Below, in pieces: positions 44,625 through 57,665 of a stretch of DNA of 64,000 nt (the first letter of the stretch is position 1; every line of letters begins with the position of its first letter). The stretch is taken from assembly GCA_030762895.1 (NCBI GenBank), contig CM061062.1:291196985-291260984 (forward strand). Direction: 5' to 3'. Source of the DNA: Sophora flavescens (lineage: Eukaryota > Streptophyta > Magnoliopsida > Fabales > Fabaceae). Under the pieces are notes generated by a model that was not told where the DNA came from, did not search any database, and saw only the letters and a program-made list of their open reading frames with translations. Position numbers and translations under genes: made by a program.

Positions 44625-47600
44625 TGTAACACCCCCCCTTGGGGTATTACTTATGTAACACGTGCGGAAATAAAATTGAAAGATAATTTGCTGGTGCTTT
44701 CGGAAAATAACTTATATAAGTACATAAGTGTCTGAAATTGGGTGTAAAATTTTTTGTCACGACTCCATACCTAAGCCTTAATTGATCGACACCCAAACTT
44801 ACTATCATAGCTTGACAAGCCTATTTAATTTAAAGGATATACTTAAATACAAGATAGTAGTTTTACAAAAATTTCGACAGAGTCTCCTCTGTAATTCGGA
44901 CATCCCAGAGTAAAATAACACCTGTTAAAATAATTACATTTTTACTCCAGAATTCCAGTTACACCAAATTCAACCAGGCATTAATACATAAAAATAATAA
45001 TTATAGCCATAAGTTTTACAAAACCAAAAAGGAAAGGTTTAAGTTTTCTTTCAAATGAAAGCTCTCCGAGCCATAAACATTCCATTTGAAATAAAGGCTC
45101 TCTGAGCCAAACTCGTACATACTATCAAAATAATCTAAGTCTCAACCCTAAGCTGGTCGTTCTAAAAGTTATTCCGCAATAATACCTCATCAAGCCACTA
45201 GATCTAAGTCTCTAAGTGACTTAGAAAGACTCCTCTGCACCATCTGTGTTAAAGTACCCAGGGTACAATATCGAACTAGAAGAATCCTGAAATGTGTGTA
45301 AGGGTGAGACGCCAATATATGGTTTTAACACAATAACTAAATACGCGACACCACATAACACATATACATTTACCACACGAGCAGTTATAAGCTAATAGTC
45401 TATCAATGGGTTCAACACCCCAAACCTCATCCATAAAATTATGCATGACACTTCTATTCATCATCTAAATTTTCGTCCTAATCTCATGAGATATCCCAAC
45501 ATCATATGAGTTGATCAGACTCAATAGCCACACTGGCTAACTTGGCCAACTGCCAATAGGTGCGCAACATCTTCCCATCTTAAAAAAACAAAGGCATACA
45601 TAGCCAGGCACACAAGGCCAAACACATTGCTAATGTCCACAATCAGTGGCCACACCATTAGCAAGTAAGATGGGGTCTAAATCTCAATGTCCTCCCTAGG
45701 CACATGAGATAATGCATGTCGTAATCACCTTTCGCCGATGGTAATTGATGCATTTGTGTCACAAACCGCAGGCACGTCTGCCAAATGCATGCAAAACACT
45801 TTTGTTTTGTTCGTTTCTTTGTGTTCAATCTTTCTTTTGCCGAAGCTCAAAATGGCCTACGACTCACATAGTTTTAAAACACTTTTAAAACTCTCATCAC
45901 AACACAGGACCTCACTGTCCATAAAACTTTTATCAAAACATAGGACCTCACAATCCATAAAACTTTTATCAAAACATAGGACCTCACAGTCCGAGTGCTC
46001 AATCACGACACCTCTCGACCGGTGCACCAGTCTTAGGTTCGTGGCACTAGAAACATCTTCAATGTTTCAACACAGTATACCTCATGTATACAATATAGGC
46101 CCTCAAAGTCCAAATGACTGAGTCCATCACAACACTGAACCTTAGTACCCCGATGTCTCGGTTACTAAGTTCCACACCACTTTTAACACTAAATCAGTTT
46201 TGCTTTTATAAATTCTTTTCCAAAATTGGAAATTCATTAATAAAATCATTAAATAATAAAACTTGGTTTTCACAAATGTGAGTCACTTGAGGTTTTAACT
46301 TCCTTAAAATATGTACTGCCGTTTCAAAATACTTGCCCTCTACGTTTTTCCAAATATGTTATCACACTTTTTCAAATCATTCATCAATTATCACTTTTAA
46401 AGCTTCTCAAGCCAAAACTTAACTTTTTCCACTGAAACAACTTTCTAAAATCATCATTAACTTCTTTTCAACAATTAATTTCATAAAATAACTTTGTATA
46501 ATATTGCAACTTTCTTACATAAAAATTAGCAGTACTTAAACATTTTCACAATTTCGCTCTCATTGTGACTCGAGTTACTTTTACACTAATAAATCATCAT
46601 CATCAAAACTTCTTATTTTTCCAAAATAATACTTTTCACCACTATTATATTCCAACGTTTCCCATAAAACCTGGAATATAATTTACACAGCTTATTAAAG
46701 CTTTTATCTGATTAATCGGTTGTGCACTGACCACAGTCAGGCTTCTCAAACAACACTCACAAGCAACATTCAACAACAAACCACCAGACAGATCATGCAC
46801 CATAGCAATATCATATACAAATAATCAAATAATTTAAAACAGATCAGACACTGATACTCAGATATACAACACAGCATAAACCACATAATCAGATAACCAC
46901 AACCACATCAATTATACAAACTACACAACAAGCAAATGGTTATTGAGAAAAAATCCATCAGGCAAGCTCCCCTTACCTTTGAAGATAAGTAAAGGATCAT
47001 CGTCCTAATGCCCACGTTATATCTGCTCCATCAAGCAAGCATAGTCGTGTCCAAACGTCTCAGAGAGTAAATCCAACAACGCGCAACAACCCGAAATCAA
47101 GAAATCAATTACACATGATCAAACACACATTCTAACTTAATTTAAACACTTAATCTAATTACCAAACAAGGTTATTTTCAAAGAAAATCATGTTTGAAGC
47201 TCACGCTTCCCAATACCCCTTAAGGAAACTTTGTTTTGATCAAAAGATCATGAAAAAGAACTTTGGAAATCATCCATTAAGAGTCCTAATTACACTAAAT
47301 CATAATTAATTTCATAAAAACATACCCAAATTTAAATCAAATCAAATTGGGGTTTTAGGGCTCCTAAATACGATTTTAGGGAAAACGCAGAATAATGAAA
47401 TTGGTTTAGGGAAGCACAAATTCACAGTCCCCATCTCATAAAACAACCTTAAATTTCAAGATTAAAATATGAAATCAAAGGGTTAGGGTTAGGGTTTCAA
47501 AATTCCATTTGGGGGTTTTGAATCTAGAAGAGATGAGAGGGTTTTGACTCACCCAAGCTTGAAGGCAGAGGACGCAATGACAGCCATGGACACGGCGGCG

Positions 47601-48525
47601 GCGGCGCACAACTCCGACGAAGTGGCAGTGGTGGTGGAACACTCCCCTACAACAACCATGACCCATAAAGTGAAGCTAAGCTTCATAGAAAGGAAGAAGA
47701 AAGCTTTAAAACAACTCACATAGTGAAAACCACCATGGAGGCGGCGGATCGGACTTACCGCGGTGGAGAAACGAGCGAGCGATAGCGAACCGGACGCATG
47801 GGTCGTACGGCGTGGTCGCGGCAGTCGTGGCTGTGCTGAGGTGGTGGTCGCGCGACTCCGGGTGGCGGTGCAGGGGTGGCGCCGATCGGAGCAAAACAAG
47901 GAAGAGGGAGGAGAAAGATGAAGGAGGGAGGAAGAAGAAAAAGAACGACGAAAGAAGAAAGAAAGAAGTAGAGAAAGAAAAGAGAAAATGAGAGAAAGAG
48001 AGTGTCGAGAAAGAGAGAGAGAAAAAAGTGAGAACTTAAGTTTTTATACTAATTATTTAGTAATAGGTACAAAATGAGTGATAAATATTAGGCCTAAAAT
48101 AAACATGTTTTTACTTTTTAGAATCTAAAAATAAAGATTGATAAGGATATATTTTCGAAATTCAAGTTAGAGTAAAGATTAATAGTTGAACTGATCTACT
48201 AAGAAAATACTCAGTCCAAAATTTAATCTCCGATTGATGTCAAACCAGAATATTTTTAACTCTAAAATTAAATAGAATAGGAATATGAAAATGCTTTTCT
48301 CTTAATCATATTATTTAAAATATTTTTCTGTACTGGTATAATAGTGACAATAACATAAATTATTGTCTATTAAACGTGCATTCACTGAAATAAGTCAGTG
48401 TTAACACACCCAATAAAATAATTTGAAAAGAGTAATTTAATTACTCAGACTAAACCACATAACATAATAAACATAAACATCCAAATAAAATAATTAATCA
48501 TAGGTGTAAAAACTAGGGTGTTACA
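44625..48525 (-). repeat. 3' LTR (left copy) of the SPH-inserted element
   Basis: 3.9 kb. On the minus strand: a TATA box (TATAAAAA, plus 48041-48048), a pyrimidine-rich leader (plus 47900-48020), a GC-rich block with GCC repeats (plus 47560-47880), then AT-rich sequence. A 37-bp unit containing 'cttttatcaaaacatagg' is repeated at 45895-45992. Frames at 47475-47899 and 45738-46121 also appear in the other LTR, but in the GC-rich block they look compositional, so I call no gene. Confidence 0.85.
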
Positions 48526-51500
48526 TTACTACCCCTCTTAAAAAAATTTCGCCCTCGAAATTTCGTAGCTCAAAACTACACAGGATTTTGTAATCACACT
48601 TTAACTCTAAAATCTTGCTTTGTTTTCTCATCGCCTCATTCCTTTCATCTATAACACTATAACAGGATCAATTCCTATGCCTTTCTATTTATCCTTGAAA
48701 CTTTTTTTTTTACTACTACATTAGCTCCACTACCTTTGATATTTCATCTTAGTCTATCACACTTCAAAGAACAAAATCAACGCTTAATATTTTCATTTAA
48801 CTTTCTCAATACAAATCCATTAGGAAAAACTTTCTCCAATATCTAACTTCTCCAATATCTAACTTTCATAGATAACGTCAAACCAACACTATCTTTACCA
48901 TAACATCGATTAACCTTCTACTCAAGAGATGCAATCATAATCTTAGTCCATTTAAGCTTAATCTACTCTTCTAGTCATATCAATTTCACACTTTTCAAAT
49001 CTCCAATCAAAATGTCATAACATTCCTAAGTTGCACATGATAAACTTTGCTCCAAGAACCTAAGAAATTCAATCTTATTGAAATTGAATCTTACCACATC
49101 CAACATAGTCTCTCTTCTTAATTCCTCTCGAATCTTTTGCCTACTTCGATTTCATATCTTTCATTTGCCTCTCATTTTCAATTTGGTTCTCAAGCCCCGT
49201 TAGTATCCCTAGTTTAAGAAATATCCCATGCACATCTACCCTATTGCCCAAAGAAAATACACAACTCCTAACAATTTATCCATCTGAAGACATAGCTCTA
49301 TCACTTATGCAAGGAAGTGCTTGTATCATATCTGCCCTTATCTTATATATTTGTAGCCGAGAAAAGAGATTATAAATCAGAGTTTCTCTAAGGCCATTAC
49401 CCCTAAGAGTTACACCAAAACAAAGCCAAGAAATCCAGGTGGACACTCCCCAATGAAATCTTGAATTTAAAATGCCCAGTTTCTATTATGGATCATCAAC
49501 CACATATTTACCAGAATAAGACCTCAAAGCATTTCGCCATAGCTTATCACACTCGAAAGACACAATCAAAACTTAATCACTTCTTGCCTCAAAATTTGTC
49601 TACTAGCAAAACTTCAACACCTTATCCTCACGATGACCATCAAGTTCAACACTAACTTTTTACCCCATCATACATCAACCTTCAACTCAAAATTATATCA
49701 TAATCATTCCTTTGAACATATTCCACCACTCCAAATTATATCATAATCATTCATTTCAATCTTAAAGAATACGATTACATTTCTCCATGCAACTACAACC
49801 AAAAGGTATCACTTCAATTTGAATTATCCAAAATCATAATTCTTAACTTTTTCTAACAACTTAGTTTCACTCAAGAACTCCTCTTTACTATTTCCGTTCA
49901 GCTTAAGGAAAACTACCATATATTTTTCCGTTAATCCTCGGACTCACTAAGTCAACATTAACCATAAACATTGATCACTACTCTAAATTCCTTTAATGAT
50001 ATATCTACCTCGATCATAAAGTCCATTGTAATCATCTCACTCAAAAATGTTGAACTTAAGGGTTCTCATAATACCATTCACATCTAGATATTAACAAAGC
50101 TCCTATCAACTATGGTTGTCCTACCATAGAGATGACAAAAATTAAGTACCACACTATCTCCCAACTAACCTGCTAAAGATAGGTCACCTCATTCCTTATC
50201 CATTCCGCTAAGGATGCTCAGTTGGACTTAGCCTCAACTTAGTCCTTAACACTTAAAGTAAACTTAACCAACACACGTTGATAAACTTCCGTTTCTCATC
50301 TGAAACAACACTTGAAGATACTCCTTGAAGTCTGAACAATCCTCTGATACATTATTTGGTTCACTAACTCTACTTGTGGATCTTAACTCGTAAGAAGATG
50401 TCAACTTCACCAGTCGATCAACGATCACTTGAATTCAAACAAGACTCATACAGGTCTTCAGAAAACTCATAACAAAGATTGAAGGAATACCAACATCTCA
50501 ACAAGGAAGGTCTCAATTGTACATCTTGATATGGAGATATCCAACTCATGACTGGTGAGATAAGTCACACATCGACAACATTTGGAAAATACGTAGAACT
50601 AAAATGATCAATGACGAAAAGTATGTTCGAACCACAATAAGACAAGACCTTGATGATCATAAAAGAATTTCTCAAGAAAAGAAATTTTTCTTGATTTCAC
50701 TTTCACATAAGCATAGAAAAGAATTTCATTAATTTGAAGGATATTGGAACATCCAGTATGGAAAAAGATCATTCCATCAGGTTCATGGATGTAAAAATGC
50801 ATGATCAATACACATTTACAAACATGAATCTAATAAAGTTCATTCTTCCACAAGAATCTTCCAACGGATTCAAATAATCAAGGAGTGAATAATGTCTAAT
50901 CCCAAGAGGATTAATTCTTATTCTTAATACAAAGAATTTACAAAATGATGACTTTCACTTCTACCAAAAATAGAAGTGACGAAACTAAGTTTCACCAAAA
51001 ACTTAGAAATAGTCATAACCACTTCTCTCAACAAAGTGAAAAGTATCCAACCAATCGATTCCTTAAACCAATTCACTCAAATGTCTAATACATCGAGATC
51101 ATTTAAAATTATCTCACAACAGAGAAATGTATAACTAGAAATTTAAATCAGCATATAACTCAAGCAAATAAAAATCAGAAAATATGTCCGACCACTTCAC
51201 CGTTGTGATTATCTAATACAATCAGTGAGAAATAATTGTCAACCGACAAACACAAGAGAATCAAAGGGTACAATGAAGAATTCCTCAATCTTAAACCACT
51301 CAATTCATCTTGGTTCCAACCAACATACACATCTTTCTAACACACAGAACCACCTTGAATTGGGTAGATCCGACAACACTAATCAATCCAACATACAAAA
51401 GGTTGATCTTTCTTAAACAGTTGACGATGCAAAACCTTAGATACATCACTCCAACTGAAACCCTCTTCAAGCGATCTTGAGTAGATGACAACTCCAAATA

Positions 51501-51859
51501 GATTTACCAAATACTACAAGTTAGAGAATACTTATTCATAATCGTCCTTTTACCAAAGATAACTAATTCAATGAAAACACTTGGTCGGACCACCGATCGA
51601 ACTCGTTTCAATCTTTGTAGCAACATCCTACAAAAAACAGATCACCAAAACACGATTCGCAAGGATAATCGAATGTCATATCCGAACCCAAGTAACATTC
51701 AAGATCTAAGGTCTCCCAAGACATAAAACCCTTGAAAAACCATCAACAAAACAATACTTCACAACACACATTGCTTCAACAAAAACAATCATACAAGACC
51801 AACCAGAGATCACACAACAAAAAAGACCTATTCCCCAAAACCCGAAAGACTCGAACCAA
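48526..51859 (-). pseudogene. gypsy interior riddled with small deletions
   Basis: A minus-strand gypsy interior that starts next to the polypurine tract (plus about 48529) and runs to the right LTR. Integrase words are readable at plus about 49990-50060 (ITMDF and FRVV, followed by a decayed remnant of the usual V-D-R-L-T-K-S block). A reverse-transcriptase/RNase H word order is faint at 50290-50480. The two lie about 300 bp apart instead of the usual more than 1 kb. No frame exceeds about 66 codons. Every region seems to have lost short pieces. Confidence 0.5.
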
Positions 51860-54800
51860 CAACACCCCCTGATTACTTATGTAACACGTCGGAAATAAAA
51901 TTGAAAGATAATTTTCTAAAATAACTATATAAGTACATAATCAAATGTGTAAAATTTTTGTCACACTCCAACCAACCTAATTATCACACCCAACTTACTA
52001 TCATACTGACAAGACTATTTAATTTAAAGGATATACTAAATACAAGATAGTAGTTTTACAAAAAGACACTCACCCAATTGATCCCATAGTAAAATACCAC
52101 TGTTAAAATAATTACATCTTCCCCGATTCACCAAATCCAACCCATTAATGCATAAAAATAATCATTATAGCCATAAGCTTTACAAAACCAAAAGAAATAA
52201 TTTCCAAAAGAATGCCTCCAAGCCATAAACATTCCATTTGAAATAAAGGCCTACGATCCAAACTACATACTATCAAAATAATCTAAGCTCAATCTCTAAA
52301 ACATATAAAAAGGTTGATCTTTCCTCAGAAAACCGAGTTAAAGTACCGGAATGAACAAAACCTAAGGGTGAGAGATATGGTTTTAACACAAACTAAATCC
52401 ACTAACACATATACATTTACCACACATTGCTAATAGTCTACACAAACATCCTAAAATTTCCTCCTCTATTTCCCTAATCTCATGAGATATCCCACATCAT
52501 TAGCAAGTAAGATGGGGTCTAAATCTCAATGTCCTCCCCTAGGCACATGAGATAATGCATGTCGTAATCCCTGTCCTCCAGGCCTGGATAATGCATTGTA
52601 TCTTATTGATGCATTTGTGTCACAAACCGCAGGCACGTCTGCCAAATGCATGCAAAACACTTTTGTTTTGTTCTTTTCTTTGTGTTCAATCTTTCTTTTG
52701 CCGAAGCTCAAAATGGCTTACGACTCACATATTTTTAAAACACTTTTAAAACTTTCATCACAACACAGGACCTCACAGTCCATAAAACTTTTATCAAAAC
52801 ATAGGACCTCACAGTCCATAAAACTTTTATCAAAACATAGGACATCACAGTCCGAGTGCTCAATCACGACACCTCTCGACCGGTGCACCAGTCTTAGGTT
52901 CGTGGCACTAGAAACATCTTCAATGTTTCAACACAGTATAACTCATGTATACAATATAGGCCCTCAAAGTCCAAATGACTGAGTCCATCACAACACTGAA
53001 CCTTAGTACCCCGACGTCTCGGTTACTAAGTTCCACACCACTTTTAACACTAAATCAGTTTTGCTTTTATAAATTCTTTTCCAAAATTGGAAATTCATTA
53101 ATAAAATCATTAAATAATAAAACTTGGTTTTCACAAATGTGAGTCACTTGAGGTTTTAACTTCCTTAAAATATGTACTGCCGTTTCAAAATACTTGCCCT
53201 CTACGTTTTTCCAAATATGTTATCACACTTTTTCAAATCATTCATCAATTATCACTTTTAAAGCTTCTCAAGCCAAAACTTAACTTTTTCCACTGAAACA
53301 ACTTTCTAAAATCATCATTAACTTCTTTTCAACAATTAATTTCATAAAATAACTTTGTATAATATTGCAACTTTCTTACATAAAAATTAGCAGTACTTAA
53401 ACATTTTCACAATTTCGCTCTCATTGTGACTCGAGTTACTTTTACACTAATAAATCATCATCATCAAAACTTCTTATTTTTCCAAAATAATACTTTTCAC
53501 CACTATTATATTCCAACGTTTCCCATAAAACCTGGAATATAATTTACACAGCTTATTAAAGCTTTTATCTGATTAATCGGTTGTGCAATCGACCACGATC
53601 AAGGCTTCTCAAACAACACTCACAAGCAACATTCAACAACAAACCACCAGACAGATCATGCACCATAGCAATATCATATACAAATAATCAAATAATTTAA
53701 AACAGATCAGACACTGATACTCAGATATACAACACAGCATAAACCACATAATCAGATAACCACAACCACATCAATTATACAAACTACACAACAAGCAAAT
53801 GGTTATTGAGAAAAAATCCATCAGGCAAGCTCCCCTTACCTTTGAAGTTAAGTAAAGGATCATCGTCCTAATGCCCACGTTAGCTCATATCTGCTCCATC
53901 AAGCAAGCATAGTCGTGTCCAAACGTCTCAGAGAGTAAATCCAACAACGCGCAACAACCCGAAATCAAGAAATCAATTACACATGATCAAACACACATTC
54001 TAATTTAATCTAAACACTTAATCTAATTACCAAACAAGGTTATTTTCAAAGAAAATCATGTTTGAAGCTCACGCTTCCCAATACCCCTTGAGGAAACTTT
54101 GTTTTGATCAAAAGATCATGAAAAAGAACTTTGGAAATCATCCATTAAGAGTCCTAATTACACTAAATCATAATTAATTTCATAAAAACATACCCAAATT
54201 TAAATCAAATCAAATTGGGGTTTTAGGGCTCCAAAATACGATTTTAGGGAAAACTCAGAATAATGAAATTGGTTTAGGGAAGCACAAATTCACAGTCCCC
54301 ATCTCATAAAACAACCTTAAATTTCAAGATTAAAATCTGAAATCAAAGGGTTAGGGTTAGGGTTTCAAAAATCCATTTGGGGGTTTTGAATCTAGAAGAG
54401 ATGAGAGGGTTTTGACTCACCCAAGCTTGAAGGCAGAGGACGCAGTGACAGCTATGGACACGGCGGCGGCGGCGCACAACTCCGACGAAGTGGCAGTGGT
54501 GGTGGAACACTCCCCTACAACAACCATGACCCATAAAGTGAAGCTAAGCTTCATAGAAAGGAAGAAGAAAGCTTTAAAACAACTCACATAGTGAAAACCA
54601 CCATGGAGGCGGCGGATCGGACTTGCCGCGGTGGAGAAACGAGCGAGCGACAGCGAACCGGACGCATGGGTCGCGCGGCGTGGTCGCGGCAGTCCCGGCT
54701 GTGCTGAGGTGGTGGTCGCGCGTCTCCGGGTGGCGGTGCAGGGGTGGCGCCGATCGGAGCAAAACAAGGAAGAGGGAGGAGAAAGATGAAGGAGGGAGGA

Positions 54801-55386
54801 AGAAGAAGAAGAAAGAAGAAAGAAAGAAGCAGAGAAAGAAAAGAGAAAATGAGAGAAAGAGAGTGTCGAGAAAGAGAGAGAGAAAAAAGTGAGAACTTAA
54901 GTTTTTATTCTAATTATTTAGTAATAGGTACAAAATGAGTGATAAATATTAGGCCTAAAATAAACATGTTTTTACTTTTTAGAATCTAAAAATAAAGATT
55001 GATAAGGATATATTTTCGAAATTCAAGTTAGAGTAAAGATTAATAGTTGAACTGATCTACTAAGAAAATACTCAGTCCAAAATTTAATCTCCGATTGATG
55101 TCAAACCAGAATATTTTTAACTCTAAAATTAAATAGAATAGGAATATGAAAATGCTTTTCTCTTAATCATATTATTTAAAATATTTTTCTGTACTGGTAT
55201 AATAGTGACAATAACATAAATTATTGTCTATTAAACGTGCATTCACTGAAATAAATCAGTGTTGACACACCCAATAAAATAATTTGAAAAGAGTAATTTA
55301 ATTACTCAGACTAAACCACATAACATAATAAACATAAACATCCAAATAAAATAATTAATCATAGGTGTAAAAACTAGGGTGTTACA
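51860..55386 (-). repeat. 5' LTR (right copy) of the SPH-inserted element
   Basis: From about 52600 to 55386 it is nearly identical to the left LTR. Its first about 740 bp (51860-52600) are strongly contracted relative to 44625-45740, by many deletions of a few bases plus one of about 160 bp. The minus-strand TATA box is changed (plus 54901-54909, GAATAAAAA in place of GTATAAAAA), so this promoter may be weak. The 37-bp units are present at 52762-52853. Confidence 0.85.
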
Positions 55387-55391
55387 CCGGC

Positions 55392-55811
55392 AGTCGTATC
55401 TTCATATTTTCGCTACTTTTACTTGTTTCTGTTGTGGCTGCAAGTGGGGCATCAATTTTCACTCGCATACATGTTATCATGAAGAATGACTTCGGCGATG
55501 GGATTTATTTACAAGTGCATTGTAAATCCAAAGACGATGACCTAGGTGTTCATCATCTCACCTACCAAGCTGAGTATGGGTTTTCATTTCATCCTAGCGT
55601 TTTTGGAATCACTTTATTTTTCTGTGGCATGGAATGGGATGGTAAATTACATTGGTTTGACATTTACGACGATTCGAGAGATGGTACACTATGTACAAAT
55701 TGCACCTGGAGCATACAGAAGGATCATCCATGCAGGTTTAACAAGAAAACCCAAGAGTTCGATATCTGCTACCCTTGGAATCCAAATACCCCAAAGTATA
55801 ATCTCTATTAA
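55392..55811 (+). pseudogene. SPH copy B, main coding part
   Basis: The reading frame continues codon for codon from 44624. The first residues (SRIFIFSLLLLVSVVAA) complete a hydrophobic signal peptide. The mature part starts around SGASIFTRIHV and includes MKNDFGDGIYLQVHCKSKDD, FHPSVFGITLFFCGMEWDG, DGTLCTNCTW, and ends DICYPWNPNTPKYNLY. Total predicted length is 146 residues, usual for the S1 family, with the conserved Cys pattern. SPH genes normally lack introns. The copy is silenced by the 10.8-kb insertion between codons 7 and 8. It could be translated from an internal ATG (M at 55476), but without the signal peptide. Confidence 0.9.
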
Positions 55812-56989
55812 TATCAGCATATATGAAGATTATAATTTTATATTTAATAAAGCGCTAGCTTCCCTATCTTTTTTGATTTGTTATTGTCTTTCGGATTTAT
55901 TTTTGTTATGAAATTCAAGTTATCCTCCAATGAGTTTGTTATTTTTCTTTAGTAAAAGAAATTATATAAAAAATTCATAATTCTCGCAGGGGCCCTTAAC
56001 TCTTGCTACAATTCATGTCTTCAACTTTTAAGTCATAAACAATTTTTTACTGATGAATTAGTATTCAAATTCATTCCATTAATCCCTCGTACTCTTTTTC
56101 TTTTTCAAAGTAGCGCATCTTTGCAAGAATCATGTGGCAGCTGTGCTGGATAAACCAGAGGAAAAGATGTATCACTTGAATATATTTTTTTTATAACATG
56201 TTTCACTTCAAAATTGTGCGTATGTATAAAATTATAAATTATTAATATTTCTTATATATTCGTAAAAATAGTTTCTTTCCTTCTTTATTTTCCTTCAAAA
56301 TGTTCCAGTTGTCATTAAAACGGATTTGAATTATGCAAATACAGAGTGGTGCTACAACCTACAGTCTCTTACAACTGTCTTTCTACAATCCTCACTAAAA
56401 AACTTGTAATTTTTCAAAAATAATAGAATTTTGACATGTTAGTAGAGCGCATAAATAGGAAACTGGAATCTCACCAATAATCTCTGGTTGGATTTTGTAT
56501 ATGTAATTGTGAATAAAGTACCTTTTTTGTCTAAACCCAGTGTATCCCAACGCTGCTGTCAACGAAGGACTAATCACTCTTTGCGGAGGCTTGGTTTGAA
56601 TAAAGTACTTCGAGCGTGAAATTAATTATGTGAAGAGTGAAAATTGAAAAATGTTAAATACCTCAAGAATCCTAAAAATAAGCAAGTATTTAGTGTATTG
56701 CACTAGTTTTTCTTTTTAATTAATACATATGTAAAACAAGTAAAATAAAAGGAAAATAAAATAAAATTATAAATAATATATAATACATAATTCAAGTAGA
56801 ATCTTAAGAAAAATATAAATTTACAGACAATATGTTTATATTTAAAGAAAGATAAGCACAATTAATTAAAAATTAATTTAAATATAAAAAATTATAAGTT
56901 AAGAATGACATTTCTCATTTTATAAATTAGAGAAGCCTAAAAGATTTTATCACTCTTAAGTCACTAAATAATCAAATGCGTCATTTAAG

Positions 56990-57147
56990 TTATAACTTTC
57001 TATATATTTTATAAATATTTTTTTGGATTCTAAATATGATTCTATCATATTCCACTCTTCCCATATCCAGAATCCAAAAAAAAAAAAAATTAGTCAAAAA
57101 AAAGAATCCAAAAAAATTTATAAAATATTTTGTTTAGAAAGTTATAA
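56990..57147. repeat. MITE-like palindrome, copy B
   Basis: The same palindrome as 11697-11859, with the outer words TTATAACTTTC and GAAAGTTATAA. The left arm is shorter by about 6 bp, and the A runs in the centre differ in length. It predates the segmental duplication. Confidence 0.55.
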
Positions 57148-57665
57148 AATAAATTTGGGAAGAGATATTGGGTAATTAATTTTTGGTGGGAAGGGATATT
57201 GATGTAGAAAGGTGAATCCAAACAAATAAATAGGAGAGAAATAATTAATTTTTTCAAAAAAAAATCATAATTAATTAATGAGTTTATCATAATTAATTAA
57301 CAATAGGTTGATTGTGAGTAATTAATGAGTCTTATCATATACAACATTGTATTGGTAAGAAGAGAAATTGGTTGAAATTCATGTGGGTCATACAAAATTC
57401 AAGTGAGACCCACATGAATTTCAACATATAAAAAGGAGTGTGTTGGAGTGTGTGTTAAAAAGTGTGTTGCTAGGACTCCTCTTATGAGTAATGATATTTT
57501 TAAGTATTTCAATGAAGAATTTTAACTGAATGCAAATATTTCTTTTTATAAATGAAGCTATTAGGTATATAGTTTTTCTTTTTTTGAACGAAAAGAGTAA
57601 TATTGTTTTTTTTTTTGAAGGCGAATAATATTGTTAATCCTTATAGATTCAGGATTGATATTTTC

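Larger units (their letters stand above)
44625..55386 (-). mobile_element. LTR retrotransposon (Ty3/gypsy), inserted in SPH
   Basis: LTRs at 44625-48525 and about 51860-55386, with TGTAACACCC and GGGTGTTACA ends, flanked by CCGGC (44620-44624 and 55387-55391). On the minus strand a polypurine tract AAGAGGGGTAG lies next to the left LTR (about 48529-48540), so the left LTR is the 3' one and the element reads leftward. The 3.3-kb interior has no open frames, but integrase words remain (ITMDF, FRVV at about 49990-50060). Long LTRs with a shrunken interior suggest a decayed chromovirus. No PBS was clear. Confidence 0.9.

Noticed and set aside
47488..47505. Telomere-like ttaggg repeats ('gggttagggttagggttt')
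   Set aside because: Only about two and a half units, in both LTR copies; too short for an interstitial telomere, more like a telo-box found in many plant promoters.
47475..47899. Cys/His- or Thr-rich frames repeated at 54343-54767
   Set aside because: They are repeated because the LTR is repeated; the frames differ between copies by compositional changes and show no domain.
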